A DNA stretch of 64,000 nt from JBGAKG01 sp044224495 (GCA_044224495.1 JBGAKG010000003.1:62001-126000); one strand, 5' to 3'. Counted from the stretch's first letter, positions 29,048 through 37,539 are shown. Numbers and translations are program-made. The notes: generated by a model from the letters alone, not told the origin.

Positions 29048-29575
29048 TCAGCGGGTGCGATCGAGGCGAACGCCACTATGGGCGCCGTCGACCAAGACGA
29101 TGATGCCGATCGCGAGGGCGAGGAGCCCGACGCCCGCGACGATCCCGCCCGCGAGCGCAAGGTCTGCGCCTGCGTGCGCGCCCGGCGGTTCCTGGCTTCC
29201 GGTCGCGCTGCCGTAGAACGCGAGGGCCCCACCCGACAGCAGCGCGAGCGCTCCCAACGTCGTGATGCCCGCGCCTGCGCCGACTTGGACCCAGGATCGC
29301 GGCGTCGCGCTCACCCAAACCGGATCGGTCCCTTCGAGCCGAAACCGAACCGATGGCGTCATCCCGGCGCCCACGATGCGATAGTTGCCAACGGCAACGG
29401 CGCGCGCGCAGGGTGCGCTGCAGACGGTGTCCCACACGCCCCCTTCGTCCACGACCCGCCGCGTCTCGAGTTGGGTGGAAGGTGGCAGAACGACGACCGG
29501 CCCGTCGTCCGCAAGCGTCTCGAGGGGCCACGAGAGCGCGCCCACGGCAACGAGCACTGCGAACGGTCCCCGCAT
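29048..29575 (-). CDS. Secreted/membrane hypothetical protein
   Basis: The 175-residue protein has a signal peptide (about 1-22, cleavage near TLA-DD), then a strand-rich segment of about 75 residues with one Cys pair (TVCSAPCARAV) and PEGA-like turns (YRIVGAGMTPSVRFRL). Two membrane helices follow (about 97-120 and 140-165). It ends in a short basic tail. Such proteins are common in myxobacteria and have no assigned function. A Shine-Dalgarno AGGA lies seven bases before the ATG at 29575. The gene diverges from 29743 across a pyrimidine/purine tract. Confidence 0.72.
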   Translation of the reverse strand: MRGPFAVLVAVGALSWPLETLADDGPVVVLPPSTQLETRRVVDEGGVWDTVCSAPCARAVAVGNYRIVGAGMTPSVRFRLEGTDPVWVSATPRSWVQVGAGAGITTLGALALLSGGALAFYGSATGSQEPPGAHAGADLALAGGIVAGVGLLALAIGIIVLVDGAHSGVRLDRTR

Positions 29576-29606
29576 CCTGAAGTCCTAGCAGGTACGCCCC
29601 CTCCCG

Positions 29607-29652
29607 CTCCCCCTCCTCCTCCCTCTTCTTCTTCCTCTTCTTCTTCTTCCCC
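29607..29652. repeat. 46-nt pure pyrimidine tract
   Basis: All 46 bases on the plus strand are C or T, ending in runs of CTT/TTC; the minus strand is GAA/GGA-rich. It lies in the 167-bp gap between two divergent genes. Such mirror-like tracts can form triplex DNA and can vary by slippage. Confidence 0.8.
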
Positions 29653-29742
29653 GAAGCGGAACGAATGGAACTTTCCCACATGGTGGGCGTCCAATGTTTT
29701 TGCATGGCGATTGTCCGTCCTTCGTCCATCATGGAAAGACCG

Positions 29743-30465
29743 ATGAGCCGGTACGTTGCCGTCCTCCCCATCGTCCTGCTCGCGTTCGCGGCGGGTTGTT
29801 CGTCGGGAACGTCCCGGGGGAGCGCGCTCCCCGTCGTCGCCGCGTCTCCTCCCAAGGACGACGGCAAACCCGCGCAAGGCGGCACCGGTGGCGTCGAGCA
29901 CGCTGCCGCGCTGGAAGAGCTCCGCGTCGCGGCCACGTCGGCCCGCCCGGACCGCCAGAACTCGATCCTGGTTCCACTCCCCGACGCCGAGCACTGGATG
30001 CGGGTGAAGTTCTGGGGCATCCCCACCCTCGTCGGCTTCCGCTACGGCCAGGGCCACCACGCGGTAGTCGCCGGCTACGTCACCCACGTCGACGACAACA
30101 CGGCCCCCGGCGCGTGCACGAAGAGCTTCGAGAAGTGGGCGCTCCCGCTCATCGAGGCGTACGACATCGAGATCAAGCACGAGGCTCCCGCCGCGTTCAA
30201 TTGGCAGAAGACGCCGGACACGACCGAGGTCGTCGCGATCGAGTCGCTCTTCGCGAGCGCCGCCACGCTGATCGAGCAGAGCGAGCAAGCCGTCGCCTAC
30301 GCCGCGTACCCGGCGTGGAAGGGTGCCTGCCTCGTGGTCGGCGTCGGTGTCCCCGTTCGGGACGGCGACAGCGAGCGCGCGAAGGCGGTGCGGGATCGTT
30401 TTGCGCGGGACGTTCTGCCCTTCGTCCAGCTCACGAGCGAAGAAGAGCCGACCGAGCGCTACTGA
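29743..30465 (+). CDS. Hypothetical lipoprotein
   Basis: The 240-residue protein has a signal peptide and lipobox AAGC near residue 19. The mature part (about 55-225) is a compact mixed fold with HWMRVKFWGIPTLVGFRYGQGHHAVVAG near the middle and an acidic end. I do not recognise the family. The ATG at 29743 is chosen because GGAAAG lies four bases upstream and it begins the signal peptide; an in-frame ATG at 29665 would add 26 residues that do not look like a signal. It precedes the DUF1259 gene by 28 bp on the same strand. Confidence 0.74.
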   Translation: MSRYVAVLPIVLLAFAAGCSSGTSRGSALPVVAASPPKDDGKPAQGGTGGVEHAAALEELRVAATSARPDRQNSILVPLPDAEHWMRVKFWGIPTLVGFRYGQGHHAVVAGYVTHVDDNTAPGACTKSFEKWALPLIEAYDIEIKHEAPAAFNWQKTPDTTEVVAIESLFASAATLIEQSEQAVAYAAYPAWKGACLVVGVGVPVRDGDSERAKAVRDRFARDVLPFVQLTSEEEPTERY

Positions 30466-30493
30466 GCGCGTGGGTCGTGGCATGCTCGCGCGC

Positions 30494-31495
30494 ATGCGAG
30501 CTCATCTCCTCGGCGCGATCGCGCTCGGTCTCTCGTTCACTCTCGCGTGCACGCCTGCGGCGACGACGCCCCCCACCACCGCGCCGAACGGGATCGCGAC
30601 GACGACGGCCAGCGCGCCGCCGCCGTTCGTCCCCTCGCCGCCGCTCGACACGAACGCGCTCGCGGGCTTCCTCGGCGTCGAGAAGCTCGAGCTCGCCGAC
30701 GGCACCGCGAAGGCCTCGTGGCCGCGCACGGACGTCGACGTCCTCGTCGACGGCGCGAAGCTCCCGCCGTTCGCCGGTCTCACGTCGTGGGTCGCGTTGG
30801 CTCCCGGGCGGAGCGGCGTGGCCGAGGCGATGATCATGGGCGACCTCGTCTTGTTCGAGGACGAGGTGAACCCGGCGATGACGAAGCTCCTCGACGGCGG
30901 CGTCCAGGTCACCGCGCTCCACAACCACTTCTTCTTCGCGCAGCCGGGCGTGTTCTTCCTCCACGTGGGTGGCGAAGGAAAGGCCGAGGCGCTCGCGCGC
31001 GCGGTGAGGAGCGCGCTCGACGAGGTCGCAGCGATCCGCAAGCGCACGCCGAAGCCCGCCGCGACCTCGGGCGCGCCGAAGCTCCCCGAGAAGAGCGCGC
31101 TCGAGGCCGCGAAGCTCGACGCCACGCTCGGCGCGAAGGGCGCGACGAAGGACGGCATGTACAAGGCGGTGTGGGGGCGCGACGTCACCGCTTCGTGCGG
31201 GTGCCCGGCGGGCAAGGCGCTCGGCGTCACGTCGTGGAGCGCGTTCGTCGGCACCGAAGACGACGCGATGGTGGACGGCGACTTCGCCCTCGCCGAGTCC
31301 GAGCTCCAGGCGGTCCTCAAGGCGCTCCGCGCCGGAGGGATCGACGTCGTCGCGATCCACCACCACATGAGCGGGGAGACGCCGCGCTTGCTCTTCGTCC
31401 ACTACTGGGGGCGCGGCAAGGCGAGCGCGCTCGCAGCCACGGTGCGGCGCGCGCTCGATCTGACGGCGTGGTCGGGGAAGCCCGTCAGTCCTTGA
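30494..31495 (+). CDS. DUF1259 (LppY/LpqO-like) lipoprotein with two repeats
   Basis: The 333-residue exported protein has a signal peptide with lipobox TLAC near residue 16. Two copies of the DUF1259 module follow (about 45-180 and 205-330). Each has the His-rich core: TALHNHFFFAQPGVFFLHVGGEG in the first and VVAIHHHMSGETPRLLFVHYWGRG in the second. The His clusters could bind metal. Family function is unknown. The ATG at 30482 is an alternative start four codons upstream; neither has a strong Shine-Dalgarno site. The 3' end overlaps the convergent PP2C gene by 11 bp. Confidence 0.85.
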   Translation: MRAHLLGAIALGLSFTLACTPAATTPPTTAPNGIATTTASAPPPFVPSPPLDTNALAGFLGVEKLELADGTAKASWPRTDVDVLVDGAKLPPFAGLTSWVALAPGRSGVAEAMIMGDLVLFEDEVNPAMTKLLDGGVQVTALHNHFFFAQPGVFFLHVGGEGKAEALARAVRSALDEVAAIRKRTPKPAATSGAPKLPEKSALEAAKLDATLGAKGATKDGMYKAVWGRDVTASCGCPAGKALGVTSWSAFVGTEDDAMVDGDFALAESELQAVLKALRAGGIDVVAIHHHMSGETPRLLFVHYWGRGKASALAATVRRALDLTAWSGKPVSP

Positions 31496-32684
31496 TGATC
31501 AGGTAGAAGACCCCGATCATCACCGCGATCATCACGACCGCGACGACCATCTGGAGCGGGCGCGAGCGGAGCTCTTCTTCGGTGACGGGCTTGGGCTCGA
31601 CGGCCTTCGGCTCGTCGTCGTCCTCCTCGCCCTCCTTCTCGCCGTCCGCGTCGGCCTTCTCGTCGTCGGACTTCTTGGCGTCGGACTTCTTGGCGTCGGC
31701 CTTCTTCTCGTCGGCCTTCTTCTCGTCGGCCTTCTTCTCGTCGGCCTTCTTCTCCGGCGCCGCCTCGGCCTTCTTGGGCTCCTTCTTCTTCTTGCCGCCG
31801 GTCGGCTCGTCGTCGGGGACGCCGGGACCTTCCTTCACGACCTCGAACGTCGTCGTCACGCGCTCTTCGTCGCGGTAGGCGGTGAGCCCTTCGCCCTCGA
31901 GCTGGCCCACGACGACGGTGATGTTGTCGTCGCCGCCGCGCTCGTTCGCGAGGTCGATGAGCTTCTTGCACATGATGTCGAGCTCGGCGCCCGACAAGAG
32001 GGTCTCCTTGATCTCCTCGGGCGTGACCTTGTTCGAGAGCCCGTCGGAGCAGATGAGCAGGCGATCACTCCGGCGCAGCGCGAGCTTGCCGAGCGCGACC
32101 TTCACTTTCTCCTTCTGACCCATCGCCTGGAGGATCAGGTTCTTGTGCGGATAGTTCTCTGCGTCCTCGGGCGTGAGCGCTCCGCTGTCGACGAGGAGCT
32201 GCACGAAGCTCTGGTCCTTCGTCATCTGGCGAACGCGACGACCGCGCACCAGGTACGCGCGCGAGTCCCCCACCTCGGCGATGTAGGCCGTGTCGCCGTG
32301 GATGTAGACCGCGGTGAGCGTGGCGCCCATCCCCTTCTTGTCGGGCGACTTGGCCTCCTTGAAGACCGCGTCGTTCGCCTTGGTCACCGCGGTCTCGACG
32401 ACCTTGGCGATGGTGGAGTTCGTCGGCTCGTCCGTGGGCGCGGTCGACGAGAGCACGTGACGGAGCGTCTCCACCACGAGCGCGCTCGCGACCTCGCCGG
32501 CGGCTTCACCGCCCATGCCGTCGGAGACGGCGAGCAGGGTGCCGCGCTCTTTGACGTCGAACTCCTTCGGTTCCGCGGCGTCGACTTTGTCGTCCCGGTT
32601 CAGATCGGCGACGACGAACGAATCCTCGTTGTTCGTCCGCACCTTCCCCGGATCCGTCTTTGCGGCGACGTAGAGCTTGATCAT
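31485..32684 (-). CDS. Membrane-anchored PP2C-type Ser/Thr phosphatase with EF-hand-like loop
   Basis: The 399-residue protein removes phosphate from Ser/Thr. PP2C metal-binding motifs are present: RTNNEDSF near 16-23, SDGMGG near 53-58, GDSRAYLV near 137, CSDGL near 195 and DDNITVVV near 236. Between the first two motifs lies DLNRDDKVDAAE (27-38), which fits the 12-residue calcium-binding EF-hand loop pattern (D-x-N-x-D-x-x-V-D-x-x-E), though Gly at position six is Asp. After the catalytic domain comes a Lys/Asp-rich linker with repeats of KADEK (encoded by 15-bp repeats near 31651-31755), then a C-terminal membrane helix (about 375-396). The catalytic part should face the cytoplasm and is a natural antagonist of the Ser/Thr kinases. 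Confidence 0.93.
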   Translation of the reverse strand: MIKLYVAAKTDPGKVRTNNEDSFVVADLNRDDKVDAAEPKEFDVKERGTLLAVSDGMGGEAAGEVASALVVETLRHVLSSTAPTDEPTNSTIAKVVETAVTKANDAVFKEAKSPDKKGMGATLTAVYIHGDTAYIAEVGDSRAYLVRGRRVRQMTKDQSFVQLLVDSGALTPEDAENYPHKNLILQAMGQKEKVKVALGKLALRRSDRLLICSDGLSNKVTPEEIKETLLSGAELDIMCKKLIDLANERGGDDNITVVVGQLEGEGLTAYRDEERVTTTFEVVKEGPGVPDDEPTGGKKKKEPKKAEAAPEKKADEKKADEKKADEKKADAKKSDAKKSDDEKADADGEKEGEEDDDEPKAVEPKPVTEEELRSRPLQMVVAVVMIAVMIGVFYLIIKD

Positions 32685-32721
32685 CGTGGGCCCGAGAGTA
32701 CGACAACTCGGGCCCGTCGTG

Positions 32722-34188
32722 CTAACCGCGGCGTCGGCGGCGGAGCACGAGCGCCACAGCGAGCGTCAGGCCGATGGCGCCGGCGTTCGACGAAGGCCGC
32801 CCGGACTCGTTGCAGGTGCAGCCGCCGCCGCCGACCGAGCCCGGATCGTCGCTGGCGTCGGTCGTGGCGTCCGCGGTCGCGTCGGGGGTCGGGGCGTCCG
32901 GCTTGGCATCGGTGGCGGCATCGACGGACGCATCCGCCGTCGCGTCCGCGCCCGCGTCCGCGGCCGCATCCGTGTCGGCGTCGGCGCCCGCGTCCGTGGC
33001 CGCATCCGCGGCGCTGGCGTCGCTGGCGGCGTCGAAGCTGGCGTCGATGGAGCCGCCATCGCTCGCATCGATGCTCCCATCGAGGACCACGCTCCCGTCG
33101 TCCGCGTCGAGGCCCGAATCGACGATCACGCTCCCGTCGTCCGCGTCGAGGCCCGAATCGACGATCACGCTCCCGTCGTCCGCGTCGAAGCCCGAATCGA
33201 CGATCACGCTCCCGTCGTCCGCGTCGAAGCTCGCATCGAAGATCACGCTCCCGTCGTCCGCGTCGAAGCCCGCGTCGAAGACCACGCTCCCGTCGTCCGC
33301 GTCGAAGCCCGCGTCGAAGATCACACTCCCGTCGTCCGCGTCGAAGCCCGCGTCGAGGATCACGCTCCCGTCGTCCGCGTCGAGGCCCGCGTCCACGAGG
33401 ATGATGCCGCCATCGTCGGCGTCGCCGGTCGCGTCGGTCGCGCCGTCGGAGAAGGCGTCGGGATCGGCATCGCTCGCGTCGACGGCGGAGTCACTGCCGG
33501 CGTCGGTCGCGCAGACGTTGAAGGCAGAAGCGCTGTTTCGAGGCGCCACCGCCGCAACGCTGAAGTCCGCGCCGTTGTCGCCGGTATCGACGCAACCGCC
33601 CGACGCGCGGAATGCGGAGGTCGTCGTCGAGAGGGCGCCCGTCGGATTGTTGCCTTCGTACTGGGAAGCCGCGCCGTAGCCGACCAAGTCCACCCACGAC
33701 CCGACCGCGCAGGGCGTCGCAGTGGAGCCGCACCCGTTCAACTTGCTCCCGCTCTGGACGAGCACGATCTTGCCCGTCGTCGCGTTCATCGCGATGTTCG
33801 TCGTCGATGCATCCGGCGTCGGCAGCGCCGCGCCGTTCGAGCCGCTCGCCAGTTGGACCAGGTAGTACTGCCCGGGCTGCAGCGAGAAGCTCGGAAGGTC
33901 GAAGAGGTTGCTGCTGTTGGAGAACGTTCCCGTCGAGGACGTGTACTGAAGCGAGTAGCCCGAGAGCTGGACACTGACGGAGCCCCGATTGAAGATTTCG
34001 ACGAAGTCCGCTTTGTAGGTCGCTCCGCTGTTGCCACCCGCTCCATAGACCTGACTGATGACCAGGTCCGACGAAACCAGCGCGGCCTGGTGCGTCGAAC
34101 CCGCGTCCTCCGCGGCCGAGCAAGCGTCCACGAGAGCCGCCGCGCCGAGCGCGACGAGAGCGAGCTTCCACGAAGAAGGGCGAGCCAT
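32722..34188 (-). CDS. Lamin-tail-domain surface protein with Asp-rich repeats and MYXO-CTERM-like tail
   Basis: The 488-residue exported protein has a signal peptide (about 1-24). The lamin-tail-like domain (about 38-200) shows LVISQVYGAGGNSGATYKADFVEIFNRGSVSVQLSGYSLQY, the classic start of that fold. From about 225 on the chain is Asp/Ala-rich; eight 13-residue repeats (consensus FDADDGSVI-DAG) lie near 263-366. The end has GGGCTCNES, then a hydrophobic helix (AIGLTLAVALVL) and a final RRRRRG. That Cys-x-Cys, helix, Arg-cluster order is the MYXO-CTERM sorting signal, so the protein is probably processed by myxosortase and displayed on the cell surface. Repeats resemble calcium-binding Asp loops, which is inference. 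Confidence 0.85.
   Translation of the reverse strand: MARPSSWKLALVALGAAALVDACSAAEDAGSTHQAALVSSDLVISQVYGAGGNSGATYKADFVEIFNRGSVSVQLSGYSLQYTSSTGTFSNSSNLFDLPSFSLQPGQYYLVQLASGSNGAALPTPDASTTNIAMNATTGKIVLVQSGSKLNGCGSTATPCAVGSWVDLVGYGAASQYEGNNPTGALSTTTSAFRASGGCVDTGDNGADFSVAAVAPRNSASAFNVCATDAGSDSAVDASDADPDAFSDGATDATGDADDGGIILVDAGLDADDGSVILDAGFDADDGSVIFDAGFDADDGSVVFDAGFDADDGSVIFDASFDADDGSVIVDSGFDADDGSVIVDSGLDADDGSVIVDSGLDADDGSVVLDGSIDASDGGSIDASFDAASDASAADAATDAGADADTDAAADAGADATADASVDAATDAKPDAPTPDATADATTDASDDPGSVGGGGCTCNESGRPSSNAGAIGLTLAVALVLRRRRRG
33091..33402. repeat. Eight tandem 39-bp repeats in coding sequence
   Basis: Units begin GCTCCCGTCGTCCGCGTCGA at 33091, 33130, 33169, 33208, 33247, 33286, 33325 and 33364, exactly 39 bp apart and almost identical. 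Each encodes 13 residues of the lamin-tail protein, so loss or gain keeps the frame. Confidence 0.95.
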
Positions 34189-34281
34189 GGCGGCGGCACT
34201 CTAGCCCACGGCCGAGGTTCGACAACCGGCCCCACGACGTTGAAGCTCCAAATTGTCCCAAAATGTGCTTCACTTCGGGGC

Positions 34282-34692
34282 ATGACGTCGCGCGCCCCCC
34301 TCTTTGGCCTGATTTTCGTCGCTGGCGTCGCCGCCGCGGCGGTCAGTGCGGTGGGTTGCTCCGACGACGACACCACCGGCACCCCGGACAGCGGCGGCGG
34401 CAACGACGCCGCCCCCGAAGCGTCGCCCTGCGGCCCGCTCACCCTGGTGTGCAAGCCCGGAACGCCTGGAAAGGCGTGCTCCCAGGTTCCCACGAACGCC
34501 AAGTGCAACGGCACCGCGTGGGAGTGCCAAGCCGGCAGCATCAGCGCGAGCCAGTGCGGCTGCGCGGCCGACAACAACCGTCCCGTCGGTGCAGACTGCA
34601 CGACGGACGCCGGTGGGGGGGACGACGCCGCGGCAGACGCTGCGGACGCCGGCGGCGACACGGGGGCCAGCGACGGAGGCAGCGGCGGCTGA
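34282..34692 (+). CDS. Small Cys-rich hypothetical lipoprotein
   Basis: The 136-residue protein has a signal peptide and lipobox-like AVGC near residue 26. The mature part has eight further Cys arranged in a short disulphide-type domain (about 49-108: PCGPLTLVCKPGTPGKACSQ, CNGTAWECQAG, QCGCAAD). Low-complexity Asp/Gly/Ala stretches flank it. Function is unknown. The stop is 1 bp before the ATG of the next gene, so the two are probably co-translated. The upstream 93 bp contain AT-richer AAATTGTCCCAAAATG (about 34250-34264), a possible promoter part. Confidence 0.72.
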   Translation: MTSRAPLFGLIFVAGVAAAAVSAVGCSDDDTTGTPDSGGGNDAAPEASPCGPLTLVCKPGTPGKACSQVPTNAKCNGTAWECQAGSISASQCGCAADNNRPVGADCTTDAGGGDDAAADAADAGGDTGASDGGSGG

Positions 34693-34693
34693 G

Positions 34694-35044
34694 ATGATCA
34701 CGCGCTGGCTGCTCTCGCGCTTCAAGCGCGCCGGGTTCTTCGTGGTCCTCGCGGCCGCGCTCGGCTTCCTCTTCGCGCTCGCCGTGTCGGCGCAGCGCAG
34801 CGCGCGGATGCACGCCGTGATGGGCCTCGCCATCGAGTCCGAGAAGCCCGGCAGCGCCGCCTGGACCGACGACGTGGGGGACGTCGCGAGCGACGACGAA
34901 GACGGCGATCCGAACGAGGCCTCACCCCCGCGCGATCCCGACACCGCGGTCGCACACGGCGACCCTTCCGGGCAGCGCCTGCCCCGCATCGCCGCGCTCG
35001 AACCCGAAGCGCCCGACCTGGCATCCGAAGACGACCCTCCCTAG
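34694..35044 (+). CDS. Small single-pass membrane protein
   Basis: The 116-residue protein has a basic N-terminus (MITRWLLSRFKRAG), one membrane helix (about 13-32) and a long acidic C-terminal tail (DDVGDVASDDEDGDPNE, EPEAPDLASEDDPP). The positive residues before the helix predict that the tail is periplasmic. No family is recognised. It starts 1 bp after the preceding lipoprotein gene. The 101-bp gap to the TolC gene holds the start signals of the RND operon. Confidence 0.62.
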   Translation: MITRWLLSRFKRAGFFVVLAAALGFLFALAVSAQRSARMHAVMGLAIESEKPGSAAWTDDVGDVASDDEDGDPNEASPPRDPDTAVAHGDPSGQRLPRIAALEPEAPDLASEDDPP

Positions 35045-35145
35045 ACCACGCCTGCCTTCCGCCCCGGCGCAGCGTTGCCGTCGTGCGCCGACCCGGCGGA
35101 CGACTCGCCGCGTTTTCTCTAGGATCGATCGTTGGAGGTCTTGCC

Positions 35146-36372
35146 GTGAAGTCGATTTCCCGTGCCGTCGCCGTCCTCGCCGCGCTCGCCGTTTGCGCGG
35201 TCGCCGAGCGGGCGTCCGCCGAGTGGCCACCGCTCCCGCGCGTGGTCGAGCTCACCAAGGACCGCGCCCCGGCCACCAAGGAAGCCAATGCGCAGGTGAA
35301 CGTGGCGCAGAGCTACCAGACGTGGGCGCGCCTCCCGTGGCTCACGAACCCGTACGTCGAGATCCAAGCCACCAAGGGCCCCTCGACCAAGGACGTCGCG
35401 TTCTACAGCTTCATGATGATCCCGATCGAGGTGAACGGGCAGCGTGGAGCGAGAATGGACGAGGCCGACGCGATGCTGCGCTGGCGCACGACCGCGCGGG
35501 ACGACGTGAAAGCCCGCACCGCCGGTGACGGCGTCGCGCTCTGGGGCATCACGACGACCGCCGCCGCCCGGGTCGAGCAGTACGGCAAGGCCGAGGCCGA
35601 CGCGAAAGCCGAGACGGACTACTACGCGGCACGCCTCGCCGCCGCGGACTCCACCGTGCTCGAGAAGTCCCTCGCCGACGCGGAGCTCGCTCGCTACGCG
35701 CAGCTCAAGGCCGAGGCAACGATCGAGCTCCTGTCCGACAAGAGCCAGCTCGAGACCGTGCTCGGGATGGCCGTCGACGCTCCGCCGCCTTCGAGCGCGG
35801 AGCCTCCGCCACTCAAGGTCACGAACGCCGACGCGTTCGTGAAGCGCGTGGTCGACGGCTCGCCCGCGCTCAAGTCGCTCGGGCACGAGGCCAACTACTG
35901 GGACGCGCAGTCGTCACGCGTCGCCCGCGACGCGAACGTCCCCCTCAACTTCATCGTCAACTTCGGCCGGACCGATCTGGGCGAGTTCCAGTTCGGCGGC
36001 GGCCTCTCGTGGAACTTCCCGATCACGATCCGCAACCAGGGTGCCGTCGCTCAGGCCGAGGCCCAGCGTGACCGCGCCGAGATGCTGAAGGCGACGTTCG
36101 AGCCCCTCCTCGCGACCAGGGCGCGCAGCCTCTGGGAGCAGTTCGCCGTCGCGCGCGCCGCGCTCGACGCGGTCGACGCGAACGCGATCCCCGCCGCCGA
36201 CCGCGTCGTCGAGTACACCCAGCAGGGCTACAAGGCAGGCAAGATCGAGTACCTCCACGTGCTCCAGGCTCGGCGCGACCGCGCGGCAGCCTACGCACGC
36301 CGGCTCGATCTCCTCGCCACGCTCTGGAGAAAATACGGCGACATGGTCGCCATGCTCGGAGAGCTGCCGTGA
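35146..36372 (+). CDS. TolC-family outer-membrane efflux protein of the plus-strand RND system
   Basis: The 408-residue protein should form the outer-membrane channel of a tripartite pump. The signal peptide covers about residues 1-24 (cleavage near ASA-EW). The mature part has two TolC-type halves, helix-rich with heptad-like Ala/Glu/Arg segments (about 60-190 and 240-400), joined by a Pro-rich turn (DAPPPSSAEPPPLK). The GTG at 35146 is chosen because TGGAGG lies seven bases upstream and it begins the signal peptide. The stop overlaps the GTG of the adaptor gene (GTGA). Genes run channel, adaptor, pump. Confidence 0.88.
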   Translation: MKSISRAVAVLAALAVCAVAERASAEWPPLPRVVELTKDRAPATKEANAQVNVAQSYQTWARLPWLTNPYVEIQATKGPSTKDVAFYSFMMIPIEVNGQRGARMDEADAMLRWRTTARDDVKARTAGDGVALWGITTTAAARVEQYGKAEADAKAETDYYAARLAAADSTVLEKSLADAELARYAQLKAEATIELLSDKSQLETVLGMAVDAPPPSSAEPPPLKVTNADAFVKRVVDGSPALKSLGHEANYWDAQSSRVARDANVPLNFIVNFGRTDLGEFQFGGGLSWNFPITIRNQGAVAQAEAQRDRAEMLKATFEPLLATRARSLWEQFAVARAALDAVDANAIPAADRVVEYTQQGYKAGKIEYLHVLQARRDRAAAYARRLDLLATLWRKYGDMVAMLGELP

Positions 36373-37520
36373 AGCGCTTCGCCCCTCTCGTCATCGCGCT
36401 CGTCGCGCTCGCGCTCGGTACCGCGTGCGCGTCGTGCAAGGACGCATCGGCCACCAAGAACGAGACCGACGCCGGGCCGCAAGGCCCTCGCGTCGTGAAG
36501 CTCGATCCCGCGGCGGTCACCCGGCTCGGCGTCAAGGTCGACGTCGCCGGCGCCGCCGGCCCCAGCCGCACGCTGCGCGTCAACGGCACGCTCGACTACG
36601 ACTACGACAAGTACGCCGAGGTCGGCGTCCCGCTCGAGGGCCGCGTCACGCGGGTCGACGTCCGCGTCAGCGAGCACGTCAAGAAAGGGCAGACGTTGGC
36701 GACGATCGTCGTCCCCTCCGTGGCCTCCGCCCAAGCCGACTACCTCCAGGCGCAGGCCGCCGTCACCGCCGCGCGCAAGAACCGGGACCGCGAGGAAGAC
36801 CTGCTCTCACGCCAGCTCACCACCGCGCGCGAAGCCGAGGTCGCCCGCAGCGAAGCCGCCAAGGCCGAGGCCGATCTCGCCGCCGCGTCCGCGCGCCTGA
36901 ACGCGCTCCGCGTCGGCATCCCCCAGAGCGACTCCATGGTCGCCGCCGCGGGCGCGCTCTCGCTCACGGCCCCGATCGAGGGCGTCGTCGTCGCGCGCAA
37001 GGCGAACCTCGGCGTCTTCTTGACGCCGAGTGACACCGCGTTCGTCGTCGCGGATCTCTCCGAGCTCTGGGCGTCGCTCGAGGTCCACGAGTCGGACATC
37101 GGCTACCTCACCATCGGCGCCGACGTCGAGCTCGCGGTCGACGCCCTCGCCGGCAAGACCTTCAAGGGCAAGCTCGCCCTCATCGAGCCGGCGCTCTCGA
37201 AGGCGTCGCGCGCGGCCCGCGCCCGCGTCGTCGTCGACAACGCGTCGATGGAGCTGCGGCCGGGGTTGTTCCTCCGCGCGAGCATCGCGCTCCCGAACGA
37301 CGCGCCGGGCCGGCTCTTCGTCCCCGCGGGTGCCGTCCAGCCGCTCGCCGACGACGACGTCGTCTTCATCGAGCGGAGCCCGGGCAACTTCGAGGTGCGC
37401 ACCGTGAAGGTGGCGCGCCGCACACCGGACGTGGTGGAGGTGTCCGAAGGTCTGGCGAACGGCGAGCGCATCGTCGTCGAAAACGCGTTTTTGCTACGCG
37501 GAGAAGTGACGAATCAATGA
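36369..37520 (+). CDS. RND periplasmic adaptor (HlyD/CusB-like lipoprotein)
   Basis: The 383-residue protein links the inner-membrane pump to TolC. The signal peptide ends in a lipobox-like GTAC or CASC near 18-22. A barrel-sandwich (lipoyl-like) domain appears with VGVPLEGRVTRVDVRVSEHVKKGQTLATIVVPSV near 80-115, a long coiled coil (about 120-185, many Ala/Glu/Arg), and the second half of the lipoyl domain LTAPIEGVVVARKANLGVFLTPSD near 198. The membrane-proximal part follows. Start is GTG 36369, overlapping the TolC stop by four bases. The pump gene starts 20 bp downstream with its own strong Shine-Dalgarno site. Confidence 0.91.
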   Translation: MKRFAPLVIALVALALGTACASCKDASATKNETDAGPQGPRVVKLDPAAVTRLGVKVDVAGAAGPSRTLRVNGTLDYDYDKYAEVGVPLEGRVTRVDVRVSEHVKKGQTLATIVVPSVASAQADYLQAQAAVTAARKNRDREEDLLSRQLTTAREAEVARSEAAKAEADLAAASARLNALRVGIPQSDSMVAAAGALSLTAPIEGVVVARKANLGVFLTPSDTAFVVADLSELWASLEVHESDIGYLTIGADVELAVDALAGKTFKGKLALIEPALSKASRAARARVVVDNASMELRPGLFLRASIALPNDAPGRLFVPAGAVQPLADDDVVFIERSPGNFEVRTVKVARRTPDVVEVSEGLANGERIVVENAFLLRGEVTNQ

Positions 37521-37539
37521 ACTCCGCCGAGGTGACCTC

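Noticed and set aside
33091..33402. 39-bp repeats as a CRISPR array
   Set aside because: Units are directly abutting without unique spacers and lie in a coding frame.
32145..33404. Plus-strand frame with Arg/Pro repeats across the 39-bp units
   Set aside because: Mirror reading of the lamin-tail protein repeats; no start signal and no family pattern.
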